A stretch of DNA of 64,000 bases from Amycolatopsis sp. 195334CR (lineage in GTDB: Bacteria; Actinomycetota; Actinomycetes; Mycobacteriales; Pseudonocardiaceae): contig NZ_JAFJMJ010000001.1 of NCBI RefSeq assembly GCF_017309385.1, positions 1,798,001-1,862,000 of the forward strand, written 5' to 3'. This document shows, one piece after another, positions 34,206 to 44,715 of this stretch. The position numbers and the translations under genes are program-made. Below the pieces are notes generated by a model. That model was not told the origin of the DNA. It saw nothing but the letters and a program-made list of their open reading frames with translations, and searched no databases. Each line of letters begins with the position of its first letter. Positions within the stretch are counted from its first letter, which is position 1.

Positions 34206-35012
34206 TCAGGCGGAGAACCGCACCGGCGGCAGTGCTTCCGGCTCCACGATCCCGAGCCGGAATGCGCGGCCGACGGCGTCGCACCGGTTTCGCGCGGACA
34301 GCTTCTTCAGTATGGACTTCACGTGCGTGCGCACGGTTTCCACGGAAATGTTCAGCGTCTCGCCGATGGTCCGGTTGTCCAATCCCTCGGCCATCAGCCG
34401 CAGCAGTTGCGACTCGCGCACGGTGAGCGGGCTGACGTGCGGCCGGGAGGTCGGCGCCGAGGTGGCGGCGGTGAACCCCGGGCGCAGCCGCGGCGAGAGG
34501 TAGTTCTGCCCGTGCACGGCCCGGCGCAGGCCGGTGGCCAGCACTTCGGCCGGGCTGGCGCTGTCCAGCACCACGGTGGCGCCGGCCCGGACGGCCTCGC
34601 TGACCCGCACCGGGACGGGGCGGTCGCCGCCGGGATCGAGCATGACCACGATGCCGCGGGTGGACCGGCGCCGGGCGAACACCTGCACGAAGCCCAGGTG
34701 CGGATAGGCCTTCTCGTGCACCCAGAACAATCCGTCACCAACGCGCTGGGCCAAACGGGTGGCGGCTTCCAGATCGGTGGCGGAATGCACCACCACCCGG
34801 CCGAAGATTTGTTCCAGCGCCCTGGCCATTCCCTCGCGGATCAGCGGGACCGGGCTGACCACAACGGCCGCGGGCACCTCCATTCGCGGCGCCTGGCGCT
34901 CGTCGAAGACCGGAAAAGGACGCATTTGCAGCGAGCGTCGCACCCCATTGGCGGCGTTGTGCCCCTGTTCGCTACCTCTGTCCGCCGGTTGCCCCTCGGT
35001 GACGTACGACAT
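34206..35012 (-). CDS. LuxR/NarL-type regulator without a phosphoacceptor
   Basis: A 268-residue regulator. A receiver-like N-terminal part (AAVVVSPVPLIREGMARALEQIFGRVVVHSATDLEAA, about 48-84) lacks the usual phosphoacceptor aspartate in a DxxMP motif; GIVVMLDPGGDRPVPVRVSEAVRAGATVVLDSASPAEVLATGLR keeps the receiver shape. The C-terminal LuxR HTH is SPLTVRESQLLRLMAEGLDNRTIGETLNISVETVRTHVKSILKKLSARNR. It is convergent with the AraC gene at its left and divergent from the second AraC gene. The ligand or partner kinase is unknown. Confidence 0.85.
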   Translation of the reverse strand: MSYVTEGQPADRGSEQGHNAANGVRRSLQMRPFPVFDERQAPRMEVPAAVVVSPVPLIREGMARALEQIFGRVVVHSATDLEAATRLAQRVGDGLFWVHEKAYPHLGFVQVFARRRSTRGIVVMLDPGGDRPVPVRVSEAVRAGATVVLDSASPAEVLATGLRRAVHGQNYLSPRLRPGFTAATSAPTSRPHVSPLTVRESQLLRLMAEGLDNRTIGETLNISVETVRTHVKSILKKLSARNRCDAVGRAFRLGIVEPEALPPVRFSA

Positions 35013-35237
35013 CTGTTTCCTCCTCGGCGGCGGCGCGGAGAAAAATTTCTCCGGCGAGTTCCTGCCACTGTAGACACCCGTATATCGATTACTTTGCCCA
35101 GTTGTGCGGCACTATTGCGGGTTTGCGCAGTCGGCGAGACTTTTTGCCCAGGGGTACAAAATGTTTGTCCATCCGTCCACTTCGGGCGGTACCGGGCAGA
35201 TCGGACGCATAATGGCGGTGGGGTAGGGAGGTGGGAG
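35013..35237. promoter_or_regulatory. Divergent LuxR/AraC control region
   Basis: A 225-bp region, AT-richer than its surroundings. A perfect palindrome, CGGAGAAA-AA-TTTCTCCG, lies at 35036-35053 just upstream of the luxR start. The 9-mer TTTGCCCAG is repeated directly in the middle of the region. Candidate operators and promoters for both genes. No specific protein can be assigned. Confidence 0.45.
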
Positions 35238-36233
35238 ATGACGCACCCCTCTTCCGGCGACGGCGCCCCGGTCAGCGCGGTCTACGCGCTCGAGTTCAAC
35301 TCCGCCAAGGGACCGGTGGAGGGGGACGTCGAGCAGGTGGCCGCCCTGCTGATCGGCCGCGCCAGGGTGGAAGGGGTGTTGTGGGGGCTCAAGCCCAGTT
35401 CGGCTCGGATGAGGGTGCGAGCCGGCCTGGGCACGGCGATCGGCTCGGGCAACTACGACCTCGACCGCTGCATCTGGCACGTCAACCCGGACGACGAGGA
35501 CAGCGAATGGCTGCTGCTCTCGCTGTGCGGTACCGCCGAGCGGACCGTGCTGGTCGACCGGCGGCGGCTGATCGTGCCCGCCGGGCAACTGATGGTGAGC
35601 ACCTCCTCGATCGCCCACTCCATAGTCCACAATGGACCCAATGAGTGGTGGGCGATCCGGGTGGACGCCGCCGCGGTGCACCTGCCGCACCGCGCGGTCG
35701 AGGAGCTGCTGTTCCGGCCGTTGCCGATCGGGGAGGTCCTCACCCGGCTGGTGGTCAACACGCTGCCGGAGCACCCGGCCGACGAACCCGGCGACGAGAT
35801 CGACGCGGCCGGGTTCGACCACTACCTGACCGGGCTGGCCGAGCTGCTGCTGCGCTCGGTCGGCCCGCGGCTCGGCGCCGCCAGGAGCGGCACCACCCGG
35901 CGGCTCGAGGTGGAGCAGTTCATCCTGCGCCACCTCGCCGACCCCGGGCTGTCGGTGAGCTCGGTGGCCAGCGCGCACGCGGTCTCGCGGCGGCGGCTCT
36001 ACCAGCTGTTCGAGGACACCGGCGAGGGCGGTGGCATCGCCGAGTTCATCCGGCAGTCGCGGATGGAGCGGGCGCGGGAGCTGCTGGCCGACCCGGCGCA
36101 CCGCGAGGACTCGATCGCCCAGATCGCCGCCCGCTGCGGTTTTGTCAACGCCGCGCACTTCACCAGGCTGTTCCGCGACGCCACCGGCCTCCCACCCGGC
36201 GAATACCGCCGCCGACGCCTCGCGGGTGACTAA
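35238..36233 (+). CDS. AraC-family regulator (paralogue 2)
   Basis: A 331-residue regulator of the same design as the one at 33261. The sensor half contains CIWHVNPDDEDSEWLLLSLCGTAERTVLVDRR, and the C-terminal double HTH reads LSVSSVASAHAVSRRRLYQLFEDTG and IAQIAARCGFVNAAHFTRLFRDATGLPPGEYRRRR. Shared phrases with paralogue 1 (YLTGL, ELL-RS, YQ-FED, ARE-LADP) point to duplication. ATG 35238 follows GGGAGGTGGGAG. It ends in an 8-bp overlap with the EI24 gene. The target is unknown. Confidence 0.87.
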   Translation: MTHPSSGDGAPVSAVYALEFNSAKGPVEGDVEQVAALLIGRARVEGVLWGLKPSSARMRVRAGLGTAIGSGNYDLDRCIWHVNPDDEDSEWLLLSLCGTAERTVLVDRRRLIVPAGQLMVSTSSIAHSIVHNGPNEWWAIRVDAAAVHLPHRAVEELLFRPLPIGEVLTRLVVNTLPEHPADEPGDEIDAAGFDHYLTGLAELLLRSVGPRLGAARSGTTRRLEVEQFILRHLADPGLSVSSVASAHAVSRRRLYQLFEDTGEGGGIAEFIRQSRMERARELLADPAHREDSIAQIAARCGFVNAAHFTRLFRDATGLPPGEYRRRRLAGD

Positions 36234-37041
36234 GCTCGCGCTGGTGGGCAAAACGCTACGTGACTTCGGTGCCGGGGCCGGTCTGCTGGCCAGGGGCTTC
36301 GGCCTGATCTTCAGCAACGGCAAACTGTTCCTGCTCGGTGCCGTCCCGGCGCTGCTGACCAGCCTGCTGCTCTTCGGCGGCATCCTGGCGCTCGCGCTGA
36401 ACGCGGACGACCTGATCACCTGGGCCACCCCGTTCGCCGACGACTGGTCCCAGACCTGGCAGACGATCCTCCGGGTGGCCGCCGGGGTGTCGATCGTGGT
36501 CGCCGCGGTGGCCATCTCGCTGCTGCTCTTCTCCGGCCTCACGCTGATCATCGGCGGCCCGTTCTACGAGGCGATCGCCGAGCACGTCGAAGACCACGAA
36601 CTCGGCGGCGTGCCCGACGCGCACCAGGTCGGCTGGGGCCGCGCCGCCTGGATCGGCCTGCGCGACACCGTGCTGCTGATCCTGCTGGCCATCCTGTTCG
36701 GCATCCCGCTGTTCCTGGCCGGCTTCATCCCGGTGCTCGGCCAGACCGTGGTGCCGGTCCTCGCCGCGCTGGTCGGCGCCTGGCTGCTGGCGCTGGAGCT
36801 GACCGCGATCCCGTTCACCCGGCGCGGGCTCACCCTCAAGACCCGCCGCCGCACGCTCGGGCGCAAGCGTGCGATGACGCTCGGCTTCGCGACCCCGGCC
36901 TACCTGCTCTGCCTGATCCCGCTCGCCGGCATCGTGGTGCTGCCCGCGGCGATGGCGGGCGGCACCCTGCTCGCCCACCGCGCGCGGGAGTTCAGCACCG
37001 GTTCAGCATCTCCGACAGCGCCGTCTTCTCCCGTTCGGTGA
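36226..37041 (+). CDS. EI24 (CysZ-like) membrane protein
   Basis: A 271-residue membrane protein of the EI24/CysZ group. Four main spans: LFLLGAVPALLTSLLLFGGIL, VAAGVSIVVAAVAISLLLFSGLTLIIGGPFYEAI (the GGPFYEAIAE motif is diagnostic), IGLRDTVLLILLAILFGIPLFLAG and LAALVGAWLLALELTAIPF. CysZ is a sulfate transporter in proteobacteria; the actinobacterial group is uncharacterised. The start is uncertain: GTG 36226 is coupled to the AraC stop, and GTG 36244 is also possible. Its end overlaps the convergent nuclease gene by 50 bp. Confidence 0.85.
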   Translation: MTKLALVGKTLRDFGAGAGLLARGFGLIFSNGKLFLLGAVPALLTSLLLFGGILALALNADDLITWATPFADDWSQTWQTILRVAAGVSIVVAAVAISLLLFSGLTLIIGGPFYEAIAEHVEDHELGGVPDAHQVGWGRAAWIGLRDTVLLILLAILFGIPLFLAGFIPVLGQTVVPVLAALVGAWLLALELTAIPFTRRGLTLKTRRRTLGRKRAMTLGFATPAYLLCLIPLAGIVVLPAAMAGGTLLAHRAREFSTGSASPTAPSSPVR

Positions 37042-37612
37042 TCGTCAGCCCGTAGTGGTGCTTGACCTCGATCCAGTCCCCGGCGTAGGTGCACCAGTAG
37101 GAGACCAGCGGCGGCTTCCACTCGTCCGGCGCCTTGTCGCTCTTCTGCTGGTTGACGTTGTCGGTGACGGTCAGCAGCTGCGGGCGCTCCAGGTCGTTGG
37201 CGAACGCCTCGCGCTGCTCCTTGGTCCACGACCGCGCGCCGCTGACCCAGCTGTGCCCGAGCGGCACCATGTGATCGATGTCCACATCGGACGCCTTGGT
37301 CCAGGTCTCCCCGTCGTACGGGCTGGTCCACGAGCCGGAACTGGGCGCGCAGTCCGACCCGGCCTTGACGTCCTTGCCGTCGCGCTTGAGCACCAGCTCG
37401 CGGGTGTTGCAGTTGTTCTCGTGCGCGGACCAGTGCGGGTACTGCTCGCGGTCGTACCCGGCCATGCTGCCGCGCTCACCGATCACCAGCTGGTCGAGCA
37501 ACTGCCGCGGCGGCCCGGCGTCCCCCGCCGGCTGCGCGGGCTCGGTCCGCACCGGGGCGGCGCACGCCGAGACGAAGACCAACAACACCAGCAACACCCA
37601 CCGCGACCTCAT
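36992..37612 (-). CDS. HNH endonuclease lipoprotein (paralogue 2)
   Basis: A 206-residue lipoprotein nuclease. The lipobox is VSAC with Cys17. The nuclease part, NCNTRELVLKRDG, DVDIDHMVPLGHSWVSG and DNVNQQKSDKAPDEW, is clearly paralogous to the secreted nuclease at 32488-33126, but this copy is membrane-tethered. The start is ATG 37612 (MRSRW). It is convergent with the EI24 gene with a 50-bp coding overlap at the 3' ends. Confidence 0.9.
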   Translation of the reverse strand: MRSRWVLLVLLVFVSACAAPVRTEPAQPAGDAGPPRQLLDQLVIGERGSMAGYDREQYPHWSAHENNCNTRELVLKRDGKDVKAGSDCAPSSGSWTSPYDGETWTKASDVDIDHMVPLGHSWVSGARSWTKEQREAFANDLERPQLLTVTDNVNQQKSDKAPDEWKPPLVSYWCTYAGDWIEVKHHYGLTITEREKTALSEMLNRC

Positions 37613-37665
37613 CACGGCCTGGAGTATGCGGCCGGGACCCGCCCCGGCGGTACCGACGCGCCGGG

Positions 37666-40205
<2,540 letters not shown>

Positions 40206-40222
40206 GGTTCCGAAGGCTAATA

Positions 40223-40251
40223 TGCAACTGGGTGCATTGCAACTAGGTGCA
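40223..40251. promoter_or_regulatory. Tandem PadR operator candidates
   Basis: Two 14-bp near-palindromes, TGCAACTGGGTGCA (40223-40236) and TGCAACTAGGTGCA (40238-40251), 15 bp apart centre to centre, upstream of padR and overlapping the end of the lysR gene. TGCA...TGCA half-sites are typical of PadR boxes (ATGCAT-type). They would give autoregulation of padR-fadH. Confidence 0.65.
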
Positions 40252-41103
40252 TAGTGTGGTGAGCAGCTCAGCCACCGCCTCGACGGCCGGTGACGCCCAC
40301 TGGTCGCGGCGGCGCAGCAGCCACAGGTGGTAGCGCTGGATCGACGGCGGCCGGAGCTCGACGAGGCGTCCGGCTTCGAGTTCGGGGGCCACCGTGACGG
40401 TGGGCAGGAGGGCGAGGCCGAGGCCCGCCTCCACGCAGCGCTTGACCACCTCGACACCGCCGTAGCGCGGTGGGGCGTCGGCGACCATCTCGGCGAGTTC
40501 GTCGTTGTACCCGCAGCCGCGTTCGAGCAGGAGCACGCCGGCTTCGGTGAGTTCGGCGGCGGTGATCGGCCGGGTGCGCGGCAGCGGCGTGTCCGGCGGC
40601 GCGACGAGCGAAAGCCGCTGCCGCCCGAGGTCGACGGTGTCCACTGTGGAGTATCGGATGCCGGGTTCGAGGGCGAGCGCGAGATCGGCCTGCCGCTCCC
40701 CCAGCGCCTGGACGGCCGGGCGGGTGGCCGCGGGAACCAGGGTGAGGCGGACTTCGGGGAGTTGGCGGGTGATCTCGCGCAGCACGGGCGGCAGCCGGTA
40801 GGCACAGACGGACTCGGGTGCGTAGAGCCGCACGGGTCCGGCCGGGCGCTGCTCGGTGAGTTCGGCGAGCATGCGGTCTTCGAGGTCGAGCAGTTGCCGG
40901 GCGTGTTCGGCGAGGCGGCCGCCGGCGTGCGTGGGCGTGACCCCGGCGGCGTGACGGTCCAGCAGGCGGGCGCCGGTCAGCCGCTCCAGCGCCTGGACGT
41001 GCGCGGTGACGGTGGACTGGGCGAAGGTCAGCTCGCCGGCGGCGGTGGTGATGTTGCCGGTGCGCACCACGGCGAGAAAGCTGCGCAGGAGTCGGGTGTC
41101 CAT
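40243..41103 (-). CDS. LysR-family transcriptional regulator
   Basis: A 286-residue LysR protein. The N-terminal HTH is LLRSFLAVVRTGNITTAAGELTFAQSTVTAHVQALERLTGARLLDR (about 5-50), followed by a periplasmic-binding-like effector domain (VRLYAPESVCAYRLPPVLREI to the end). It starts at ATG 41103. It is divergent from a phzF-like gene, with an inverted repeat in the 71-bp gap, so it probably controls phzF-PPOX-nat and itself. Its stop lies inside the downstream PadR operator. Confidence 0.9.
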   Translation of the reverse strand: MDTRLLRSFLAVVRTGNITTAAGELTFAQSTVTAHVQALERLTGARLLDRHAAGVTPTHAGGRLAEHARQLLDLEDRMLAELTEQRPAGPVRLYAPESVCAYRLPPVLREITRQLPEVRLTLVPAATRPAVQALGERQADLALALEPGIRYSTVDTVDLGRQRLSLVAPPDTPLPRTRPITAAELTEAGVLLLERGCGYNDELAEMVADAPPRYGGVEVVKRCVEAGLGLALLPTVTVAPELEAGRLVELRPPSIQRYHLWLLRRRDQWASPAVEAVAELLTTLCT

Positions 41104-41110
41104 CGGGTTC

Positions 41111-41129
41111 TCCGATCGTCTGCATCGGA
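41111..41129. promoter_or_regulatory. Candidate LysR binding site
   Basis: An inverted repeat, TCCGAT (41111-41116) / ATCGGA (41124-41129), with a 7-bp spacer, in the divergent gap between lysR and phzF. It fits the T-N11-A dyad type of LysR sites. Binding by the neighbouring LysR is inferred. Confidence 0.5.
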
Positions 41130-41174
41130 AGTCATCGTTGGACATGATGGCAGGTGTGGCCGCAGGCTGGACGC

Positions 41175-41981
41175 ATGACGAACATCGAGCGGTACACGGC
41201 CTTCGACGTAGACGGTGAAGGGGGCAACCCGGCGGGCGTGGTGCTGGACGCCGAGGGCCTGGACGAGGCGCGGATGCTGGAGATCGCCGCGGAACTCGGG
41301 TACTCCGAGACGGCGTTCCTGTTCCCGGGGAACCGGATCCGGTACTTCAGCCCGCTGGCCGAGGTCGCGTTCTGCGGGCACGCCACGATCGCGACGGCGG
41401 TCGCGCACGCGGAGCGGTTCGGCGTCGGGACGCTGGCCCTGCGGACCGCGGCGGGTGAGGTCGCGGTGGAGACGCGGCACGAGGACGGCAAGCTGCTCGC
41501 GACGTTGACCAGCGTCACGCCGTCCGTGCGGGAGGTGACTCCTTCCGTGTTGGGCGAGGCACTGGCGGCGCTGCGCTGGGACGCGTCCGATTTGGACCCG
41601 GCGCTGCCGCCGCGAGTGGGCTTCGCCGGTAACCACCACCTGGTGCTGGCGGTGTCGTCCCGGGAACGCCTGGCCGCGCTGGACTACGACTTCGAGGCGC
41701 TCGGCGCGTTGATGGCGCGGGAGGACTGGACCACCGTGCAACTGGTTTGGTCCGGCCCGGACGGTTACCACGCCAGGGACCCGTTCCCGCCGGGCGGCGT
41801 CTACGAGGACCCGGCGACCGGCGCCGCCGCGGCGGCGTTCGGTGCCTACCTGCGCGAGCAGGGCACCACCGGCCGGATCCGCATCCACCAGGGCGAGGAC
41901 ATGGGCAGGCCGAGCCTGTTGCTGGTGGACATCCCGGCGGACGGCGGCATCTCGGTCAGCGGGACGGCCACTCGCCTCTAG
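41175..41981 (+). CDS. PhzF-family isomerase/epimerase-like protein
   Basis: A 268-residue PhzF-fold protein: FDVDGEGGNPAGVVLDAEGLDEARMLEIAAELGYSETAFLFPG (about 9-51) includes the active-site glutamate of the SETAF motif, and YFSPLAEVAFCGHATIATA and YEDPATGAAAAAFGAYL complete the fold. Family members isomerise small acids, but most homologues outside phenazine clusters have no known substrate. No other phenazine genes are present. It is divergent from LysR, and the PPOX-family gene follows 34 bp downstream. Confidence 0.9.
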   Translation: MTNIERYTAFDVDGEGGNPAGVVLDAEGLDEARMLEIAAELGYSETAFLFPGNRIRYFSPLAEVAFCGHATIATAVAHAERFGVGTLALRTAAGEVAVETRHEDGKLLATLTSVTPSVREVTPSVLGEALAALRWDASDLDPALPPRVGFAGNHHLVLAVSSRERLAALDYDFEALGALMAREDWTTVQLVWSGPDGYHARDPFPPGGVYEDPATGAAAAAFGAYLREQGTTGRIRIHQGEDMGRPSLLLVDIPADGGISVSGTATRL

Positions 41982-42015
41982 ACCTCCAGTGTGGTCGAGG
42001 GTGCAGCATCGCGGC

Positions 42016-42375
42016 ATGGACAGCACCGAGAACGCCTGGCTGAGCACGCTCCGCCCGGACGGTTCGCCGCACCTGACGCCGGTGTGGTTCGTGGTACTGG
42101 ACGAGACCTGGTGGGTGTGCGCGAGCGAGCGTTCGGTGAAGGCGCGCAACATAGCGGCCGACCCGCGGGTGTCGATCGCGCTGGAGCACGGTGACCACCC
42201 GGTGGTCGCCGAGGGTTCGGCGAAGATCCACATCCGCCCCTTCCCCGGCGCCGTGGTCGACGCCTTCCAGGCCAAGTACGGCTGGGACATCACCACCCCG
42301 TTCGAGGGCGGTGGTGCTCGGGTGCTGTTCGAAATCCCGGTCTCGCGCTGGCTACTGAAGGGACAGGCGCAATGA
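42016..42375 (+). CDS. PPOX-class (split-barrel) flavin/F420-dependent enzyme
   Basis: A 119-residue split beta-barrel protein: AWLSTLRPDGSPHLTPVWFVVLDETWWVCASERSVKARNIAADPRVSIALE is the standard pyridoxamine-oxidase-like motif run. In actinobacteria such proteins often use F420H2 or bind heme or biliverdin; sequence alone does not decide. The start is ATG 42016. The stop overlaps the nat start (ATGA, 42372-42375), so they are translated together. Confidence 0.85.
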   Translation: MDSTENAWLSTLRPDGSPHLTPVWFVVLDETWWVCASERSVKARNIAADPRVSIALEHGDHPVVAEGSAKIHIRPFPGAVVDAFQAKYGWDITTPFEGGGARVLFEIPVSRWLLKGQAQ

Positions 42376-43160
42376 GTGAATGGCAGCTGGAGGATCTGGA
42401 CCTCGACGCCTACCTGGCGCGCATCGGGCACGCGCGCGTCGAGCCGTCGGCGGCGGCGTTGCGGTCGCTGCACGAGGCGCACGTGCGGTCCATCCCGTTC
42501 GAGAACCTCGACGTGCTCCTCGGTCCACATCCCGGGCTGCGGTTGAAAGTGATCGCCGACAAGCTGGTCCACCGACGACGCGGGGGGTACTGCTACGAGC
42601 ACGGCCTGCTGTTCGCCGCGGCGCTGGAGCTGCTCGGCTTCGACGTGCGGCGCCGGATGGCGCGGGTGCAGCCCGACAAGAACGGGCCCCGGACCCACAT
42701 GGTCGTGCTGGTGCGGGTGGCGGGCATCGACCACCTCGCCGACGTCGGCTTCGGTACCGGCTTGGTCACCCCGATGCCCCTGGTCGACGGGCACGAGCAG
42801 GACCAGAACGGCTGGCCGCACCGGATCACCCGCGAAGGTCCACTGTGGATCCTGTGGCGCCGGGAGCCCGAGGGCTGGACGCGCCTGCACGCCACCGACG
42901 ACCTGCCCCAGCACCAGATCGACTACGACGTGTCGAACCACTACATCGCGACAAACCCGAAGTCGCCGTTCAGCGGGCAGCTGGTCGCGATGACGCGAGG
43001 TGACCACCTGAGCACCCGCCTGGTCGGCGACACCCTCACCACGGAACACGCCGGCGGCGACCAGACAAAACGGACGATCACCCCAGGTGACCTGCACAAA
43101 ACCCTGCAGTCACTGGGCATCGACCTCCCGGAGGACCAGGTCACCACCCTGACCCCCTGA
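42372..43160 (+). CDS. nat: Arylamine N-acetyltransferase
   Basis: A 262-residue NAT enzyme. The catalytic triad is visible: Cys74 in HRRRGGYCYEHG, His109 in GPRTHMVVLVRV and Asp124 in HLADVGFGTG. SIPFENLDVLL is the family N-terminal motif. It transfers acetyl groups from acetyl-CoA to arylamines or hydrazines, or it may serve in cholesterol or lipid catabolism as in mycobacteria. It is the last gene of the phzF-PPOX-nat unit. A hairpin-rich stretch follows. Confidence 0.95.
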   Translation: MSEWQLEDLDLDAYLARIGHARVEPSAAALRSLHEAHVRSIPFENLDVLLGPHPGLRLKVIADKLVHRRRGGYCYEHGLLFAAALELLGFDVRRRMARVQPDKNGPRTHMVVLVRVAGIDHLADVGFGTGLVTPMPLVDGHEQDQNGWPHRITREGPLWILWRREPEGWTRLHATDDLPQHQIDYDVSNHYIATNPKSPFSGQLVAMTRGDHLSTRLVGDTLTTEHAGGDQTKRTITPGDLHKTLQSLGIDLPEDQVTTLTP

Positions 43161-43256
43161 CCCAGACACCCCCGAGCCGCGCCGATCACCCCAGCGCACA
43201 CCCGCGAGGTCGCACCGGGTCTCCCCAACGAACATCCGCACCACCGCGAGGTCGCG

Positions 43257-43321
43257 CCGGTCACTGGGCTGGGCGGCGACAGGCCGCCCAGCGGCATGGC
43301 GCTGCCCAGCCCAGTGACCGG
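43257..43321. terminator. Large hairpin between nat and tRNA-Thr
   Basis: Perfect 18-bp arms at 43257-43274 and 43304-43321 (inner sequence TCACTGGGCTGGGC), with an inner GGGCGGC/GCCGCCC stem. It lies downstream of nat (plus) and downstream of the tRNA (minus) and so could stop both. A GCGAGGTCGC direct repeat pair just outside it (about 43203 and 43246) has an inverted match after it. Confidence 0.65.
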
Positions 43322-43340
43322 ATCCCAAGCGACCTCGCCC

Positions 43341-43359
43341 GCCATGCCGGAGGCATGGC
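43341..43359 (-). terminator. tRNA-Thr terminator hairpin
   Basis: An 8-bp stem GCCATGCC / GGCATGGC with a 3-base loop, 12 bp past the tRNA 3' end on the minus strand. Compact and GC-rich, suitable as an intrinsic terminator. Confidence 0.5.
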
Positions 43360-43370
43360 CAACAACAGAG

Positions 43371-43443
43371 AGCCGACAAGGGGACTCGAACCCCTGACCT
43401 GCTGTTTACAAGACAGCTGCTCTACCAACTGAGCTATGTCGGC
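43371..43443 (-). tRNA. tRNA-Thr (anticodon UGU)
   Basis: 73 nt. Acceptor stem GCCGACA/TGTCGGC with discriminator T; D arm GCTC...GAGC with AGTTGGTA loop; anticodon stem GCTGT/ACAGC with loop CTTGTAA, giving anticodon TGT; T arm AGGGG-TTCGAGT-CCCCT. The CCA end is not encoded. Both strands of the gene are also covered by open frames (for example an ADIAQLVEQLSCKQQVRGSSPLVGS-like run), which is the well-known artefact of translating a tRNA. Confidence 0.98.
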
Positions 43444-43466
43444 CTGTGCTCCGGAGTATATAGATG

Positions 43467-44552
43467 TCACACGCACTGCTCGTCCAGGACGTCGGTCAGG
43501 CGGCTCCGCCTGCGGTACGCGGCCAGCTGCCGGTCCGCTCCGCCGCCGGTGGACCGCAGGCGCGCCAGCTGCTCCGACGCGAACTCCAGATCCCCCGTAG
43601 CGGTCAGCGTCGAGCGCAGGTTCGCCGCCAGCTCGTCCACGACCGTCCAGATCGGCACCAGTTCACCGCTCTCCGGGTGCAGGCACGAACCGCTGAGCCC
43701 GTCGCGCGCGGTGCGCCACAGGTTCGCCCGCAGCACCTCGTCCGGCGTGCTCACCGGTGTCCGGTCGGCCTCGATGTCGCGCAGCGCGAGGGTCACCAAC
43801 CCCCGGATCAGCACCGCCGCCAGGGTGGCCTCCGCCGCTGACGCCGCCACGTCGCAGATCCGGAACTCCAGCGTCGGCTGGTTTTCGGACAACCGGACGT
43901 CCCAGTACAGCATCGCCCGGTCCATCATCGCGCCGCTGCGCAGCATCGCCGCCACGCTGTTCTCGTAGTGCTCCAGCGACACGAACATCGGCGGCGGCCC
44001 CGCCGACGGCCAGCGCGACCACAGCACGTGCCGCCAGCTGCGGTACCCGGTCACCGCCCCGCCATCGAACGGCGAATTCGCGGTGAGCGCCAGCAGCACC
44101 GGCAGCCACGCCCTGGTGTGGTTGCTGACCCGGACCGCCGTCTCGCGATCGGCTACGCCGATGTGCACGTGACACCCGCAGGTGGCACTCGATCGGGCGA
44201 TCGCGCCGAACTGGTCGGCCATCCGCCGGTAACGCGGCTTCCGGGTGATCTGGTGCGAGGCCTCCGGCAGCAACGGGGTGCCGCTCGGCAGCAACCGCAG
44301 CCCGCGCTCGTGCGCACTGCCCGCCAGGTCGTCCCGCAGCTTGGTCAGGTTGCCGAGCAGCTCCTCCGCCGTCCGGCACACCACGGTGGCGGTCTCCACC
44401 TGCGAACTGATCAGCTCCTGCTGCAACTCGCCGCCGTGCTCAGCGGTCCCGCGCACCACCTCGGGCCCGCTCGGGACCAGCTGCCCGTCCGCGTCGACCA
44501 GGAAGAACTCCTCCTCGACGCCGAAGGTCAGTTCCTCGTCGCCCAGGGCCAT
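43467..44552 (-). CDS. Carboxylate-amine ligase YbdK (GCS2 family)
   Basis: A 361-residue member of the glutamate-cysteine-ligase-like GCS2 group: LTFGVEEEFFLVDADG (about 8-23), SSATCGCHVHIGVADRE and YRSWRHVLWSRWPSAGPP are diagnostic. E. coli YbdK is a weak gamma-glutamyl ligase; the physiological substrate is unknown. ATG 44552 is chosen because AAGGAG lies six bases upstream. The open frame continues to 45086 on the other side of the divergent thrE start and is not coding there. Confidence 0.88.
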   Translation of the reverse strand: MALGDEELTFGVEEEFFLVDADGQLVPSGPEVVRGTAEHGGELQQELISSQVETATVVCRTAEELLGNLTKLRDDLAGSAHERGLRLLPSGTPLLPEASHQITRKPRYRRMADQFGAIARSSATCGCHVHIGVADRETAVRVSNHTRAWLPVLLALTANSPFDGGAVTGYRSWRHVLWSRWPSAGPPPMFVSLEHYENSVAAMLRSGAMMDRAMLYWDVRLSENQPTLEFRICDVAASAAEATLAAVLIRGLVTLALRDIEADRTPVSTPDEVLRANLWRTARDGLSGSCLHPESGELVPIWTVVDELAANLRSTLTATGDLEFASEQLARLRSTGGGADRQLAAYRRRSRLTDVLDEQCV

Positions 44553-44715
44553 CCAGTGCTCCTTCGCGGGGTCGCCGTGACCCGGCGGGAATACCCGGTT
44601 CGGGTGATCCATAACCAACGCGCGGAACGTGGTGGACGCCACTGTTCCGATCATGCAACGGTCAGACCTCCAACGTCGATGGTCCCCGGGAATGACCAGG
44701 GAGGTGGACGGGTAG

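Noticed and set aside
41175..41981. Phenazine biosynthesis cluster
   Set aside because: Only a PhzF-fold gene is present; no phzA/B/D/E/G partners. Most PhzF homologues are not in phenazine loci.
43261..43476. A 71-codon minus-strand frame reading ADIAQLVEQLSCKQQVRGSSPLVGS
   Set aside because: This is the well-known translation artefact of a tRNA gene (here tRNA-Thr).
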